This document shows, in pieces, positions 24,926 through 52,380 of a DNA stretch of 64,000 nucleotides (position 1 is the first letter of the stretch; every line of letters starts with the position of its first letter). Both the position numbers and the translations under genes were made by a program. The notes beneath the pieces are model-generated. The model was not told the origin of the DNA and made no database searches. It worked only from the letters and a program-made list of their open reading frames with translations. Source of the DNA: Ficedula albicollis (taxonomy: Eukaryota > Chordata > Aves > Passeriformes > Muscicapidae); NCBI RefSeq assembly GCF_000247815.1, contig NC_021674.1:32785462-32849461 (forward strand). The letters are read 5' to 3'.

Positions 24926-27900
24926 CTACAGAGAGACACAGAATCTGCAAAACCCAAGGCAGGAAAAGCCCAGAGCCATGCAGAGGACAACCTGACTCAC
25001 ACAAAACCATTGCCTTCCTTTTTGCCTTCAGGAATTGTTCTCTCCAATGCAGTTCTCCCAGGCTGGGTGGGAGGCCCCACAGCACCACAGGTGCTCTGGC
25101 AGCAGCAGGGAGCACAGAGCAGAGAAGACAAAGTGTGGAGGTGCCAGGCTTTGGATACACAGCTCTGCTGCTCACAACCTGTGTGTGATGCTGCGTGTGG
25201 ACTCACCTCTGGTAGCTCCACTTTTCTGAGTCTTGTTTCTCAGCATGATGTGAGCAAACCCCAATGTCATTTCTTTCAGAAAAGAGATATTACAAGTAAA
25301 TACCTCCTTTGAGACTTACTCATTTCTTTCCCCCATCTCTCACTACTTTCTTACTGCAAAGAAAAGTTCTTTTATAATATAAAGCTTATCTTCTTACCTG
25401 CTTGCTCAACAGCCCCGCTAAGCTGAAAGTTCAGCAGAGCCCAAATATAGCTCTAGCTTGCATATGAGTAGGTTACATGGAAACTGAAAAGAGAGAATCA
25501 GACCTTTCCTACATGTCCCACCTTGTAAACAATCACTGGTATTTTAAGTGTGTATTTATGTCCAGGAAGATCTTCAGTACCATTCCTGGCCTTTTAATTT
25601 TGCAGCTGTCTTGGGCATCAGCACCATTTCAGAACTCCCCATGTCTAAGGCAAATAAATCTATGTTCATACCTGGAGGAAAACTTCCAGAGCACAGTGGC
25701 AGAAGAGTTATTGCAGGCTAATGTGACCATAAAGGAAGGCCACATCAGACTAGAGGACACATACTTGTATTTATATGTCATAGGAGTTACCAGAGGTGTC
25801 CTAGTAACAGCCATCTGATTCTAGCTAAGGGAGAGTTAACGTTGAGAGAACGAGTACCACGAGTACCCTTTCTATCCTTTTGTGCTAACCAAGCAGCAGA
25901 TCCTCCCATCATTAGCCCTGGGCTACCAAGTTGTAAAGAATTTTTGAGCATGAAAAAGTTTGAGGGACAAATTTACCCATAGTTTTGATTTTAGTAACTT
26001 CTAGGACCAAAATTACTCTGAATATCAAAGATTGTCTACTAAACCAGTAGAGATAACAAAAACTTGCTCTAAAGTAACACTTGCATATCAAGTCACCTAT
26101 GAGTAATTGTATTTCTAGGTTTTTTGCACTTGCCTTTGTTTTTTGCTATTGATCTTGACCACATGTTAAGCACTGAGCATCTTTTCTAACCTACAGCTAA
26201 GTTAACATAGCAGTCAATTCATTGCTGAATCCTTCTGCCACTCCCAGTACTGGCAGAAAGGCAAACTAAGGCAAGAGTCACATCCAGAGTAATTGCAGGC
26301 CAAGTCCTGATTTCAGCCAGTTCTCTGTAAGGGCTGGCTCTGGAGAGGCCTTCTGTGCTGGAGGAGATGGCTGGTGCCTAGCAAAGCAGAGAAGCTGCAC
26401 AAAACTAATCTCCAATCTGCCACTGTTTAAAGAGGCAGCCTCCCTCCCCTCTCTGCCTGCACGGGGCCTTTGCCTGGCATGAGGGTGTGTGTGAGAGGCG
26501 CTGCTCTACCTTCACCACAGCCAGTCTGTTACACACCCGAGTTACAGAGCTGCTCTTCTGAGTTTCTGCTTTCCCCTCAGCAGCTTTTCCTGACACCCTG
26601 GAGCTTTCCCCATCCTCCACAATGATTTGGGCCAAGTTGTCTCCAGCTGTACTTACTCCTCCCTTGCTAGTTCACAAATACAGCATGTGCACGCTTCTTT
26701 TCTTGGGAGAGCCCAGCCCCTGGCAGTTAACATTTGCAGAAGTGTCAAAGTATTTCACGTCTCTGCAAACTCCACAAGTTTGATTTCTTGTGGCTTAGTC
26801 TGGGGTTGCCCTGTTAGAAAGCACTGGCCTAGTTTTTCAAAAGGTCATGGACAAGGAAACTTCCTAATCTTAAAAGATGACTTCATCACCTATTTCTATT
26901 AAAAGCATTGCTTGGAGTGTTGCAAGAAGAAAAAGAAAATGAATGGCTTACACTATGAGTAAGAATTTTTCTTTTAATGCAAGTGGCTTGGACTGCACAG
27001 GGCAATGCCGGAAGATGGATTTAATTCATTCCACTATCAGAAAAAGTGGGCAAAACGTTTAAAAATGTCTTTGCTGCTGAGCTGTCCTGCAGGAGGCACT
27101 GAAAGGAGCTGTGTACAGGTGCCACTTACGCTGAGCTCCTACACGCAGGTGGCAGCACTGCCGAGTATCTCGGTGCAGCAGAGGAAGCAGCCCAGCACAC
27201 CGCGAAGGCCAGCTCCTGACAGCAGAGCCGGCTTTGGGGACAGGGATCTCATGAGCCACCCCAGAACCAAAGTCTGCCCCTGATGTCCCACAGCTGAGCC
27301 TGTTTACAAAGTCCTTTCACGCAGGACACTGCGCCTCGCCAAGCCCGTGGCGTGTCGGGGAAGCACCTCCATGTACACAGGGTGTATCCTAGCGACTGTT
27401 TCTAGCAGAGGCAGAAATACAACTGGAGCTTGTTTGGTTGTTAAGCGAGCCCTTCCCCCGGGACACGCAGCACAGCCCTGCCTGGAGCCTGCAGCTAAGC
27501 GTGCACGGCCCCCTCGGCGAGGCGGGGCGGCCACAGCCTGCTGCGGGATGAGAGGGCAGCAGCTGCGTCGACAGCGCTGCAAGGAGAGCACCGCTGGCAC
27601 TGCTGTACAGCTGCACAGGCACCACGTGCCATGGTCCTCTTGCCACAGAGCCAAGCCCGAGGCTATCCAGGTTTGTACTCTGTTAGGAAAAAAGCCCATC
27701 TCACTTAAAAAAAGCCAAACCCAGTTTGCACTCCAAAAGGAAAAACACCCCGAAGCCTGAACCCAAACCCCGGTGTTGTATGCCACTATCTGTGCCACCG
27801 CCTCCAGCAGCACGGCTGCTCTAATCCAGGTACTTTTCTGCATGTAAACAAGCCCTTGTAAGCTGCAAGAAATCACTGGACGTGACAGATGGTTCAGCCC

Positions 27901-29480
27901 TCTCGTTTTGGCAATGAACAGCTGTGCCCTCCTCACCTTCCTACAGCTACCAGCTAAGTTTCATATTGTCCTTTTTAAATGCAAACTGTGTATTTTAAAG
28001 TATTAGTGACCCTTTAGGCAACTGCTTCTCTATAAAAGCCATTTTCACATGGCAAAATAAATCCCGTCTCTAGGAATATTTAGCTACGTTGAGTGAGTCT
28101 GTGTGGGCGGACCCAGGCTGAATATACGGCTCCATGTAAGCTCTGCTCTCCACTCGGCTGTGACAAATCACGAGCAGTATGCAGTGGACTTTTCCACCCC
28201 CTCCCTGAGCTACACGTGTCCCAGGTAGAGCATGTGCTGAAGCTTGAGTCCTGTTCCTCAGATGGTGCTGAACTTACAAAACAGCTTTTGTTGGAGAGGA
28301 CTATTTTTAATAGAAACAGGATACTCCTTTTTGAGTGTCAGAGTTGAAGCACTCAATGTGTGGCTGTTTTGTTGGGTTTTTTTTTTTTTTTTTAAAACAC
28401 CATATAGCAAAGAAACTGAAAACAAAACATCCCAGACTTTTGAATTGAAATACAGGCTTTACAACCATAGTAAGTGTAGGCTCTTATATTTTAGTTTAAG
28501 ACTATATCATTTTATAGAGTACCAAAATAAGCAAAGGATCAGCACTCCATACAAAGTGTTAGTTCTTGTGAGGAGGGTAGAAGGGAAATGGACTTTAATT
28601 ACACTAAACTGGTTTTTTGCAAGTCTAAAGAAAACTCCATTTCAGCAAAACATATTTGGGTTTCAAACCCCCAAATTTCATTAAATAGTGTTTCTTTTAA
28701 GACAATTTACATTTTTCTCATTCAAAGTAAAGGGATGATTTAAAGCACTATTAACAAGAAGGTGGTGCTGTTAATGTTTAATGTCAATATGCAATGGCAT
28801 CTGCTATAACGGCTAGAAGAGCAACACAAGTTTATCTTTACTTCTGAAGACTACTAGAAATTGACTAACACTGGAGAAAAGTTTCAAGCACAGCACAGGA
28901 CTGTAGCTGTAGGCTGCTGCCAGGAAGCCTCTGCTAGTGCAGACACTGCCACGGGGACTGCCAGCACACGCCAGGGCCCCGATGGCGGCAGTGCCGCGCG
29001 TTCTCACGCGTGTACCCCGTGTCCCTCTTGCAATGGGTACATCCTTTCCCTCTCTTACGGCATTAAAATGCAAGTTAGCAGCTAACATTGCCACTACAGT
29101 TTTACAGAAGCATAAAGCTGAACAGAATAGCAGTTAACAAATTGAAACTGTTAAACTCCATGACAATCCTTCCTTCTGTCCTACTCCCTGTCCAAGTCCT
29201 GCTCCTGCTTCTTCCCTAATGTCTATTTTACAATAAAGAAGTGGATTTACATGATGCAAGCGCAACTCAAGACTTTTGCCCTATACATATAACCATGTTA
29301 AACTGTGAATTATACATGTGATAGATCTCTAACAGAGCAACCACCAGGTTTTTTAAGAAACACAAGTATTTCAGCATGTACAGTAATGAGTTTAAAACTG
29401 TCCAACATCATCGCTTCCATACATTCTCTTCCTCTTTATAGCATTAACGGGATTTTAGACCTTGATGGCAACAATCCCAA
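24926..29480. other. Intergenic stretch between COX20 and HNRNPU
   Basis: I recognise no gene. A CpG-enriched patch lies at about 27330-27620 (for example CCCCCTCGGCGAGGCGGGGC), and a smaller one at about 28940-29020. Neither coincides with a recognisable exon. The minus-strand frame of 210 codons at 27304-27936 has no family resemblance and is cysteine-, arginine- and tryptophan-rich in the manner of chance frames. The right-hand part may include a longer alternative HNRNPU 3' UTR. Confidence 0.4.
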
Positions 29481-29489
29481 ACAAGAGTA

Positions 29490-30554
29490 AAATGAATTTA
29501 TTTTATTGCAAACAAACGTCTAGAGTTAAACTTCTCCACCCACTTTCTTTAAAGAAAAAGGAATCAGCAGGCTAAGGAGATACACCCATTTGAGAATTGA
29601 CATGATTAAAAATTAAGATATAAAATGGGTGACTCACAGTTTCATTAGCTTACAAAATGGTGGAGTAACTACTACAAGCACACTAGGTATACAGTATTTT
29701 GTGGGGAGAGTTATACAGACACACAGCTAACTTCATATAGATCCCATTAGACAACTGGATTTACAACAAGTTTTGTTTAATAAGAAATGGGCAAAGCCAG
29801 CTTCTTTTCAGAATCAAAATGCAGAACAAATGAAAAAAAAAATTATGGTTTTGTACCTTCACAAGTTTGAGCCTCCACAAATAAAGCAACCGAGTTTTAC
29901 AACTTTTAAGAGCTTCTACATACACTCCACCATCACTATTTAGCCCCAGGTTTCCTCTTTGCCCCCAGCATCTTATAGAGTTCCAAATGTTACAAAAAAA
30001 GTCCTAGTTATTGCCAGAAACTTTTGCCTCCCCCTCCTCCCCTCCCCACCCAAGAGCTTCATAGAGAGGATGGAGTGTCATAGGGAGCTTTACATAATCT
30101 CGTGGTATTTGAGGGCTACTAAGATACCTCCATATGAATCTGGTTGCTAACATTTCTATAGTATTGTGACATGACTCACGACTGTTTCTTAGAAATTGGG
30201 GGATGGGGAAAAAGGAGAAAATTCTTTAATAAAAAGACACCAGGTACAAAGCAACGTTTTACTTTTGTTGTGGTAAAAAAAAAGTCACATTTTACAGATA
30301 AAATGTAGAACCCTGAAATACTGACACATTCTCTTTTCGTGCACAATGCTGAGGTTCTCTTACGAATCACTTTAAAACTGCAATTAAAAATGTACAAAAA
30401 AAGAAAAGAAAAAATCAACCCACAAAGCTTCTAAAAAAGGAACCCGCAGGCACTTCCTCTTGTGGAATGTTTAAAAAGTTAGCCTACTAAAGAAAACAGT
30501 CGACTTCTTGTGAAGGTTTTGGAGAAATATGTATCAGTTCATTTATTTGGGTAT
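29490..30554 (-). other. HNRNPU: HNRNPU 3' UTR with candidate polyadenylation signals
   Basis: Downstream of the HNRNPU stop (minus strand), two overlapping AATAAA signals occur at 29502-29507 and 29497-29502. They predict a 3' UTR of about 1.05 kb. Another AATAAA only 8 nt after the stop (30542-30547) is less likely to be the main site. Longer forms are possible because the sequence further left is also A/T-rich. Confidence 0.55.
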
Positions 30555-41325
<10,771 letters not shown>

Positions 41326-41885
41326 TTATTTTGCTTATTTCAAGTTTTAGTTTAATTGGGAATAAAATCTATCCGATGGTTTCAACTTTGTAAACTGCAG
41401 CAAGCTGCAGCACGAGTTAACTCGCAACATCTTGAAAAGGAATTTTGCTATGTTACTGAGGTAAAACCCTGTATCTTGAATTTTGACGGGAGACTCAAAA
41501 CTTGTAGCCAATTAGAAACGATTTGGCACGCGGAAGTTGCCAATGCACGACGCAGCAGCCAGTACGGCCCTCAGTGTTATGATCCCCACTGAAAATCCCC
41601 GCCGAGAAAAAAAATTAGAAACAAAAAGAAAAAAAAGAAGGAAAAAACCCCAAAAGTCCTCTTGACCCGCCGCGCCTCCAGACCCGCAACATCATCACCA
41701 CCCGCCCACCACGGGGGCAGCGGGACATTGCCGGCCTCTCGCAAGGGCACCGTGCGATCCGCACGACTGCGCCTCCTCCCGGCGGGCCGCGGGCGGGAGC
41801 CCCAGGGAAGGGATTCCGCCTCCTCCCGCCTCCATTGTACCGCCAGGCCTTCCCAGCGCCATCCCGTGCGGCGGCGGCGCCCAGC

Positions 41886-41900
41886 CCGGAAGTGACGTCA
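41886..41900 (+). promoter_or_regulatory. Composite ETS-CRE element
   Basis: CCGGAAGTGACGTCA combines an ETS/GABP core (CCGGAAGT) with a full palindromic CRE (TGACGTCA). This is a known composite of CpG-island promoters. It lies in the HNRNPU CpG island, on the intron 1 side of the G run. Function is inferred from the motif only. Confidence 0.6.
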
Positions 41901-41960
41901 CGCCGCCCAGCGCGGCTCGGCGCACAATGCACAGCGCGCCCCAGCGGCCCCTCCGCCGCC

Positions 41961-43676
<1,716 letters not shown>

Positions 43677-44046
43677 TCGGCCGATGCGCCGCTCCGGCAC
43701 GATGAACCGGCTGCGGGCCACCCCCGTGCCAGCTCCCGCCCGCCTGAGGCCACAGCCCGTCCGAAGTGCCCCCCACCACGGGTCCGCATCCCAGCCACAG
43801 CCTCGCAGCGCCCTGTCGTGATTGCCCCGGCTCCCCTGCGCCCGTGTGGGGCCTAGTCCCGCACGGTTTATTGCGTACAGGCTTTGGAAAGGAGCACGGC
43901 TGCTCGGAAAGGCGGCCCTGGCGCAGCGCTGCTGGCGCGGTTACGTAAGGGCAGGAGCGGGGCCGCCCGGTGCCCGCGGCCCCGGCGGGCGGGAGGCAGG
44001 AGCGGGCTGAGCCTCCACAGAGCCGGGGTAACAAAGGTTCTCTCCC

Positions 44047-44134
44047 TGCGCGGCCTGCCGGTCTGGAGCCAACCCGCTCCCCAAAACTGCGCGGCCTGCC
44101 GCTCTGGAGCCAACCCGCTCCCCAAAACTGCGCA
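44047..44134. repeat. GC-rich tandem repeat, unit 41 bp
   Basis: Two full units starting TGCGCGGCCTGCCG at 44047 and 44088 contain CTGGAGCCAACCCGCTCCCC. A third begins at 44129 (TGCGCACC) and degenerates. The units differ by one base (GGTCT versus GCTCT). The array lies at the distal edge of the HNRNPU CpG island. Confidence 0.92.
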
Positions 44135-44149
44135 CCTTTCCCTCTGTTC

Positions 44150-47100
44150 TCCCCCCTGCCTCCCCCTCTGCACAGCCTTAATACGGGGCTGTTGCACAGT
44201 CATTGAATTTTGGATTTTTCCAGCTCGGTCAAAAGTAACACGAGCACAAACAGTGGGGAGGATTTCACACGAGCAGGAGGGCAGCACGGATCTACAAGTC
44301 GGCTTCCTTAGGGAACCTGAATAAAAAGCTAATTTTCACTTGCAGGGAAAGAAATGCAAGTCAAACCACCAGAGGATCAGTGGGAAGCACCACAGAAGGG
44401 AAGGTGTGTTTGCCGTGAAGTTGCCTTGTGTTGGTACAAGTTTTGTGACCTCCTGAACCAGAACAAATTACGTTTACCTGCCCCAGAGGAAGGGAAGAGA
44501 GACAAGGAAGTCATCCTGTTTTAAGTGCGCAAAGAAAGGGTTCTTTCATACACGCACACTGCTCTGTCCTCAGTCAGGCTACATCTGCTTGGACAAAACA
44601 CGACTCGGTCGGCAAGGTTAGCTCAACCCAGCGCTACACAACAGCCTGTTTGAACAGAGACAGGAAGAGATGCAGTATGTACGAAGGAGAAAAAATTGCC
44701 AGAACGTTTCCCTTACTTTATGGTCAGGTTAGTAGATTTTATTTCAGTCCAGTAAGTCAAAGTCACCTCAACAGCAGAAGAAAAGGATAAGAGTACATCA
44801 ATGCAAAAGAGAGGTCAAAGTGTGATTAAGATGTACCACTCTAAATCATTGCTTTTGTCCATTTCTTCATGAAAGAACAATCTGAGCTAGTCTGCTGAGG
44901 GACTCCTGATACTGTTCTGCCAAAGTGACAACAGAATTAAACTAGTTAATATTGCAAGATTACTGACTGAAACTTACAGATAATTGTGCATTAATTTGGA
45001 TGTCATTTGCCTATCCAACCGTATTTTTTTGTATGTAAACAAATTTTAACAAAATACATCATTAACTCTTTATGAGATGTATTATCTGAAACTCATATAT
45101 TAACCCGAGCCTCGTGTTTAGACCTTGATCTTGCACAGGGCTTTTCACATGTTGAGTCATATTTCTGGAAGAGATTAATTAACCCCCATGTCTGATAACC
45201 CCTCCCACCACCACAAACTTTATGGATTGATAGATTCTTTTAGGCCAGCTTTGCATCCCTAAGCCTTGCCTTAAATGAGCGCATCTGCACATACTGACAG
45301 TGCCCGTGTGCTAGAAAACACCCTCATTCAAATCCCGAGAGCTTGCAGTCGTCACATGTAATCCCATTCCTAAACGATGTCATGTCTCCCCACTTCGGTA
45401 ACATGCTCATGCTGCTTTATCCTCCTGTTACCATGGAGAAACCAAACAGCTAACAGCTTTGAGGCACATGGAGAGATTCCTTACCTTAAAGCATCCAAGC
45501 CTGTATATAAAGTAGATAAAGTAAAAATTATTTCCCCTCCTCTCTTCCCCCAAAACTTAGCACAATTAACTTGAGACAGCTGTCTATAGACAACTATAGC
45601 TGTCTATTTATTAAACCACTTAGAAGGATAAACTTATTATTTTTAAAGGAGATTAACTCATATCATCATAATAAGGGTAATGCTTACTATCTAACCACAC
45701 ACTTAATTACACTACCAAACAGGTGTAGCAAGACTGTTTACAGACTACAGTTATGTTACCTGTTATTACAGAAGTGAGAAATCCCAGCTAATTTTCAGAT
45801 GTCAGGTGATTCAATTGTAAAAGCTAAATAAAGAGTTGTAAATAATCATAAAGCTAAGTAAATAAAGCACACACATAACTGAAATAGATGTGTAACTTTA
45901 ATGACTGCCTCTCAGTGTTAAAAAAAAAGTTTTCTATATGTAAGTTAAAAGCATATTTATTACATATCTGTCCCTGAGAAAAATCTTACTTAAGATGCTC
46001 CCCTATCCTCTTTGAGTTCTGTGTTTCAGGAGTTTGCCTTTCCCTTATTAATACTTTGAAGGAGAAAAATAAGTTAAAGATGTATGCTCTCCTTGTTGCC
46101 GTACGCTCTCTTAGTTCAGATACTGAGTGAATCCTTCAACTCTGCTTTTCATAGAACATGCAGATAGATAGATGCCAGCCATATCAAAAATGAGTGTTTG
46201 GTAATGCAACCTCCTGAAACAAGGAAGCACTAAAGAAAACTACTTTAAGCTTTAATTTGCAAAGCTGCTACTTTTATGATGATGGCCATATGAAAAACAA
46301 AACGTGATTGCTGGTAACCACAATACTCCTCCATTAAAATTGCCTTTTTTTTGGTCTCAGAATATATTGAAACATAATCTTCCTCTCCATTTAAATGAAA
46401 AGTGACATGCCCCCATATATAACAGATGCAATCCTATGCACTTTTTATCAATCATATAGCATTTTTCTCCTACCTGTGTTACTTTCTAACCTAAACTGTT
46501 TTTCTCTCCTAACCAGTCTTCCCTCTCGAAAGTAATTTGGTATCTTCCCTCTGGGACTTGGCCCTTCAACAGATCAGTTACTCTGGTTTCCCTCATTTTT
46601 GTTTGTTCTCCTTTAGACTCCAATTAGTTGCTCTACTCACCTATAAAGCTCTTTCCATTATTCACCCTCAGTCCTTCCAAATAGCTCTCCTCTTCCTGTT
46701 TACCAAGAGCAGTAACAAAGAGGTAACAAAAAGAAGAGCAAGCTTTCAGAAGGGCACTGAACAATCACAAGAGTCCAATCCCACCTGGGCTTTGAACCTT
46801 TCCACGCACCTTCAGTGCTGCAGGACAACCCAGGTATTTGTGTTACCCTGTTCTGCTCTCTTAGAGCCTTGCCTGTCCTGTTCTGGCTCCTCTTGTGCTT
46901 TACCCTACATCTGACCATCACAGTATGTTCCTGGTCTCTTCTGCATGTCCTTAATCCTCAATTAATATTGCCTTCAGATTTCCACTTTCAACACACCATT
47001 ACTTTAAAAGAGAGTATCATTATTGAAATACTCTGCTGCCTTTTATGATAGCAGGCAGCGTGTGGAGCGAGTCTTTTTCTTTCTCCCTTTTCATCACTGC

Positions 47101-49576
47101 TCATGAAATACTCATTAATCATTACTAGACCCAATGAGAAATTGTCAGGCATTTCTAAAGTGCTAATTTGTCCCAAGTTAGGTTGCATGACTAACAGGCA
47201 GTTCTGATGATTTCTTAGCTCCTGTTTACTTATCTCCATAGGTGTGCTCTATCTTTGGAGCTGTCTGCCAGGAGTCCAGGAGTTTGTTTTGCAGAAATAG
47301 CACAGTGCTTCTCTTTCCCTGACCTGCACTACTGCTCACCATCAGAGTCAGGATGCTGAACTAGATTGACCTTGCCTTGTACTATCTATAATCTCTGCAT
47401 GATATTTTAATATCAAAGGAGTTCATTTCATCTCAGAAATGAGGTGGTCATATGCCAAAATAAGGCCTCTTAATTACACAGGAACCAGATATTAGTTAGG
47501 TCTGAAAGCATCCTCAGGACTTAAGGGCTAGTGTCTAATTACAAGTAGATCTGCCAGGGTCAAGGGACTGAAATTCAGGTTTCTGGCACTGGTTTGGCTA
47601 GCTAGTTCTCCTCAGAAGCATCTTTCTCTTATTACACTTTCTGCCATAGCACCTTTTGGGCCTCCAGGTGAGCTGTCACTTCAGAGTCAGTAAACAAGTT
47701 ATTTTTAAGAAACTAATGCTATTTTGCTTTTCCTGTGTGCTGGATGACGTAGTTGAGTAATCCCACCAAGCAGAAGGAAGCACTGCAAAGCTACACCAGG
47801 ACATCACATATCAGCCACAACCTGTGTTTGTCACCCTCACCGACCCCATACCAAAAAGAATCCCCCTTTTCCCATTTCCAAGGAGTAACTTTTTCTGTCT
47901 AATAAAAAGTCCAAAACCCAAGCCCATGAGTTTCTGAGAAACAGTTCTCAGTTCAGAGCATTCAAGTTTCTGGCCTTTGGAAAAACGGTTGCATTCTCCA
48001 ACATTAAAACCAGGATTCATTTTGGCTTTATTCAGAGCCATACATAAGTTTATTGACTACACATATCTCGAGTTCTATATATGAACTAGTTCGTTTGTAA
48101 GAAGATGCTTAGCTCCACAAATCAGACATCTGCAATTCCTGGAGATTTTTTTTGCAACGTGCCACATATACACATTCACTAGAGTGAAGCTTTGAACTCT
48201 GGAAATTTAGATGGACTAAACCCAGCAGTCACTCTGTGGAAGAGGAGGTAGCATTGTAAGTCAGCTTCCAAAATATGGTTCTGCTGTGAGAAGACAAAGT
48301 GGAAGAACCATTTCAAGAGAGTATCAATTAATCTCTCTAAGGGACTATTAAAACAATCATAAGTAGGTTTTAAGGTTGACTATCAGTTTCAGTGTACCTT
48401 TCTGCTCACATGTGGTCAAGATATGTAACTAAACCCAAACAATCATGGAAACAGGACATGGAGACAATTCAAAACTGGCAGCCACAGACCAGCTCTTGCC
48501 TAATGTGACTTTTCTGTTCAATCTGACTTTGAAAAAACAACCCCACTGATGTCCAGATAACCACCTTTTGGGGTTGGTTTTCTCTCCTGGTGCTTAATGC
48601 TCTTTATAGTACACACAGTAGATGCCTATCATAATTTTACTCTTTAAGCTTCTTCAATACACCTTTCTTCTTTCCCTCATAAGATGCTCTTGCAAAAAAA
48701 AAAGTTGCCCCACAATTTTTGTGGCACCAGAGTACTGCTAGCTCTTAAACTATCTCCTCTGTCCCCTCAGTTCACAAAGAGTGGCTTCTACGGATTAGGA
48801 GTTTCATGCTAAAAAGCCCACATAAACCCCCTAGAATTGTAAAGAATATTTTATGGTAACTAAAGGTACTACCATGGTCCAACTGCATACCTTAAATCTG
48901 TGATAGGCAAAGCTAAGTAAGTGAACTATTTTAAAATATTCATTAGTACATGTTAGCGTGCTTTTGAGGTGGCCACTTCTGTATGACACATATTTGGAGC
49001 CCAGATAGATTGATAGATAGATAGACCCCGGGTAGCTTTCCCTGTTTAGGCACTGCCCTGGCAATCCTACAAGGCAGCTGTTACAAAATCCTGAGTTGTG
49101 CTGAGCAGAGAGTACAAAGCTGCCTTTCCTCACAGTCTTGGTTGCAGATCTCTTGGCTTTTACCTTTGGAAGCAGTGTCCCAAGTCCAGTTACTTTTATT
49201 TTAAGCCTCAAATGAAGTCAGCTCAAAAAAGAAAAGGAAAACCCCTCTTCACAGTGAGTGAGAAAAGGAAAGGGAGCCTTTTCCTTTCTGCCCACTCGCT
49301 TCACATCACACATCATGGGCTCAGAAAACTACAGAAAACCTAACTATGCACTAGCAAATCACAGCACAACCATTAGCAGAACTTAATTTTAAGATTGTGC
49401 ACTGTATCATCTTTAAATAGAGGATAAAGAAATGAGGCCAGAGGTTTGGTCAGTTGATTCATTTTAGGAAACTGCATTAGTTGAGTTAACTCCACTGTAG
49501 AATGCTCTCTGGAAAGAAAGCCATTTTGCCACAGACTACTCTTTAACCCACTCTGCTGGAGCATATCTGCTCAGCC
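44150..49576. other. Intergenic stretch upstream of HNRNPU
   Basis: No recognisable exon on either strand. A short GATA-type tetranucleotide tract lies at about 49008-49023. A possible degraded CR1 tail (ATGCTGAACTAGATTGACCT) lies near 47351, too short to call firmly. In mammals EFCAB2 lies beyond HNRNPU, but I found none of its EF-hand exons here. Confidence 0.45.
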
Positions 49577-49608
49577 TTTCTTTTTTTTTTTTTTTTTTTT
49601 AGGGTGAA

Positions 49609-50375
<767 letters not shown>

Positions 50376-50394
50376 TTTTTTTTTTTTTTTTTTT

Positions 50395-52380
50395 AGGCTG
50401 AAGGAAACCAGCATCATTTCATATGACTTAGCAACAGAAACTCTTCTGGCAACACACTAAAGCAACTGCTAGCAAATGACTACAGGTAATTTCCTAGGAA
50501 AGCATAAAGAAGTCAGTGAGTCCCCTACAAACTCTGAGAACAATTATTTGACAATAAACAGCAAAAGAAAAGCATTGTCATGTAACCTTGCTGTTCTACA
50601 TCCATTTCCCAGAATATTTCTGGGAGTGCACTCTGGCCAGAAGGTAGGCAGCCCTTCCAGCATGAATTATGAATCACAAACATGTATCCCATCAGGTCAC
50701 GCTGTTCTGAAGGAACAGTGTCAGTAAATTCAGAAAGGAGGGGGATCAAAAGTTTTCTTTCTGTTGTAAGGTAGCTAATCTAAGAGTTAACAAGCTCCTA
50801 ACTATCTAACTAAGATTTTCTGATAGAAACATAAAGTGATTCTTTCAAATAACATCATGCCAACACATTTTGAGCTGCATCCTGAATTATCAGTATTTGT
50901 AATCCAGGGCTCTCTATCCTATAGCTTTTCCTGTGTCCCCAGACCCATGTGACTGCTGAGTTCATTACAGGGTCAGGGCCTCAATGAGATTCTGGATTTT
51001 ATGAGTTCTTTTTCATACAAAAGAAAACAGAACTGCCTGGCAGTTCCTCTGTGAGACAAGGCATCTGCACTTGTTTCTCCTGCTTCACATACCAGCAAAA
51101 TAAGAGATCCTCAACAGCAAAAGTTAAGAAAGTAAGAAGCAAGGTGAGCACAGTCTTAACAAAGAACTGTTTTAACAATCCTATTATCACAGACATGACA
51201 GTCTTTCTGAAATAAGAGCTGGTTGCTATGTGACAACAGTGTGCTTGTCTATCATTGGCAAACTTGAAAAATTTACCACCGAAAGTATCATTAAAAAGGA
51301 GTGAAAACAGACATGTACTTCAGGCAGAAATCTCACACCTTCAAAACAGAGAAGAGGCAGATTGTCCACAATATCTAAAAAGATTTTTTTTTATCACCAG
51401 TATGTTCCACATAGGAAAGTCTCAGATACTTTAGTAAAAAACAAACCAAAATAGCCACAAAACACTCAAAAAATAAGCAATTACATGGAGAAAAGCTGTT
51501 ATAACTGATCATCTCTAAAGGAAATTAATGCAGAGCATTCAGATGGCAAATCTTTAAATGAATGCTCAAAACCAACTTCCTTTATCCTCTCTTTCTTCTC
51601 TAAAGCTGGTCTCATCACAAAAGCCAACATTTTTTTTTAACTCCATAGTAACTAACTCTAGCCATCCCTGTCCAAGTTATTAAGCTTAATAAGATGAGTT
51701 TCTACCTAACGCCATGGTTTTGCAAACAGCAATAAATCAGAAGCAAGTTTTAAGTCCACTGTTTGTTTGAAGCACCCTTATTATGAGGAAATATTTCTGG
51801 TAATATTTCTTTTTGTTCCTTTGTACTTCTCTTGCTGATTTATAGTTTTCCCTGTATTCTTCACCCGTATGTATGCATCTCAAATGCTTTCATCTACTTG
51901 AAATACTTTATCATAATGCTGCAGAACTTTGCTGGAACATTGAGAAATCTGGCTAGAACATGACCTGCACTGGCAGCGGATTGCAGCTTGCAGCAGCCCA
52001 CATGAAATGAGCTGAATATCTCCGTCTGCTTCCCAGTGAATGAGGGCTGCTTTGGATAACTCTACCCCAGATAACCCCCAAACTGACAGCCTGGGAAGGA
52101 AGTGAATATGCTGAATCATTTTTCACTTTCTTTGCTGTGAACAGGTAACAAATCCACAGAAACCCATTTGGATACTCAGCAGCAACTCTTGTGAAAATAC
52201 CTCTCCTTCTCTCATGCCTTCCTCTCCCCAACACACAAACTGTTACTGGTGTGATGGGGGACCACATTGGAAGCTTGCACTTTTGGACCCAGGGACAGAG
52301 CACTTCCCTTTGCAAGACAGCTAAATGAAACCCTGCAGGAGCCAAGAGCTGGTATGCACCCATCACCCACAGCCAGCAGT
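50395..52380. other. Intergenic stretch, nothing recognised
   Basis: No exon, RNA gene or transposon was recognised. Reading frames are short and without family similarity. Confidence 0.4.

Noticed and set aside
27304..27936. 210-codon minus-strand frame in a CpG-rich patch
   Set aside because: No recognisable family, no clear promoter or partner exons, and an equally open frame on the opposite strand. The length is explained by high GC content.
47340..47390. Possible CR1 tail (ATGCTGAACTAGATTGACCT)
   Set aside because: Only about 20 bases resemble a LINE 3' tail, too little for a feature.
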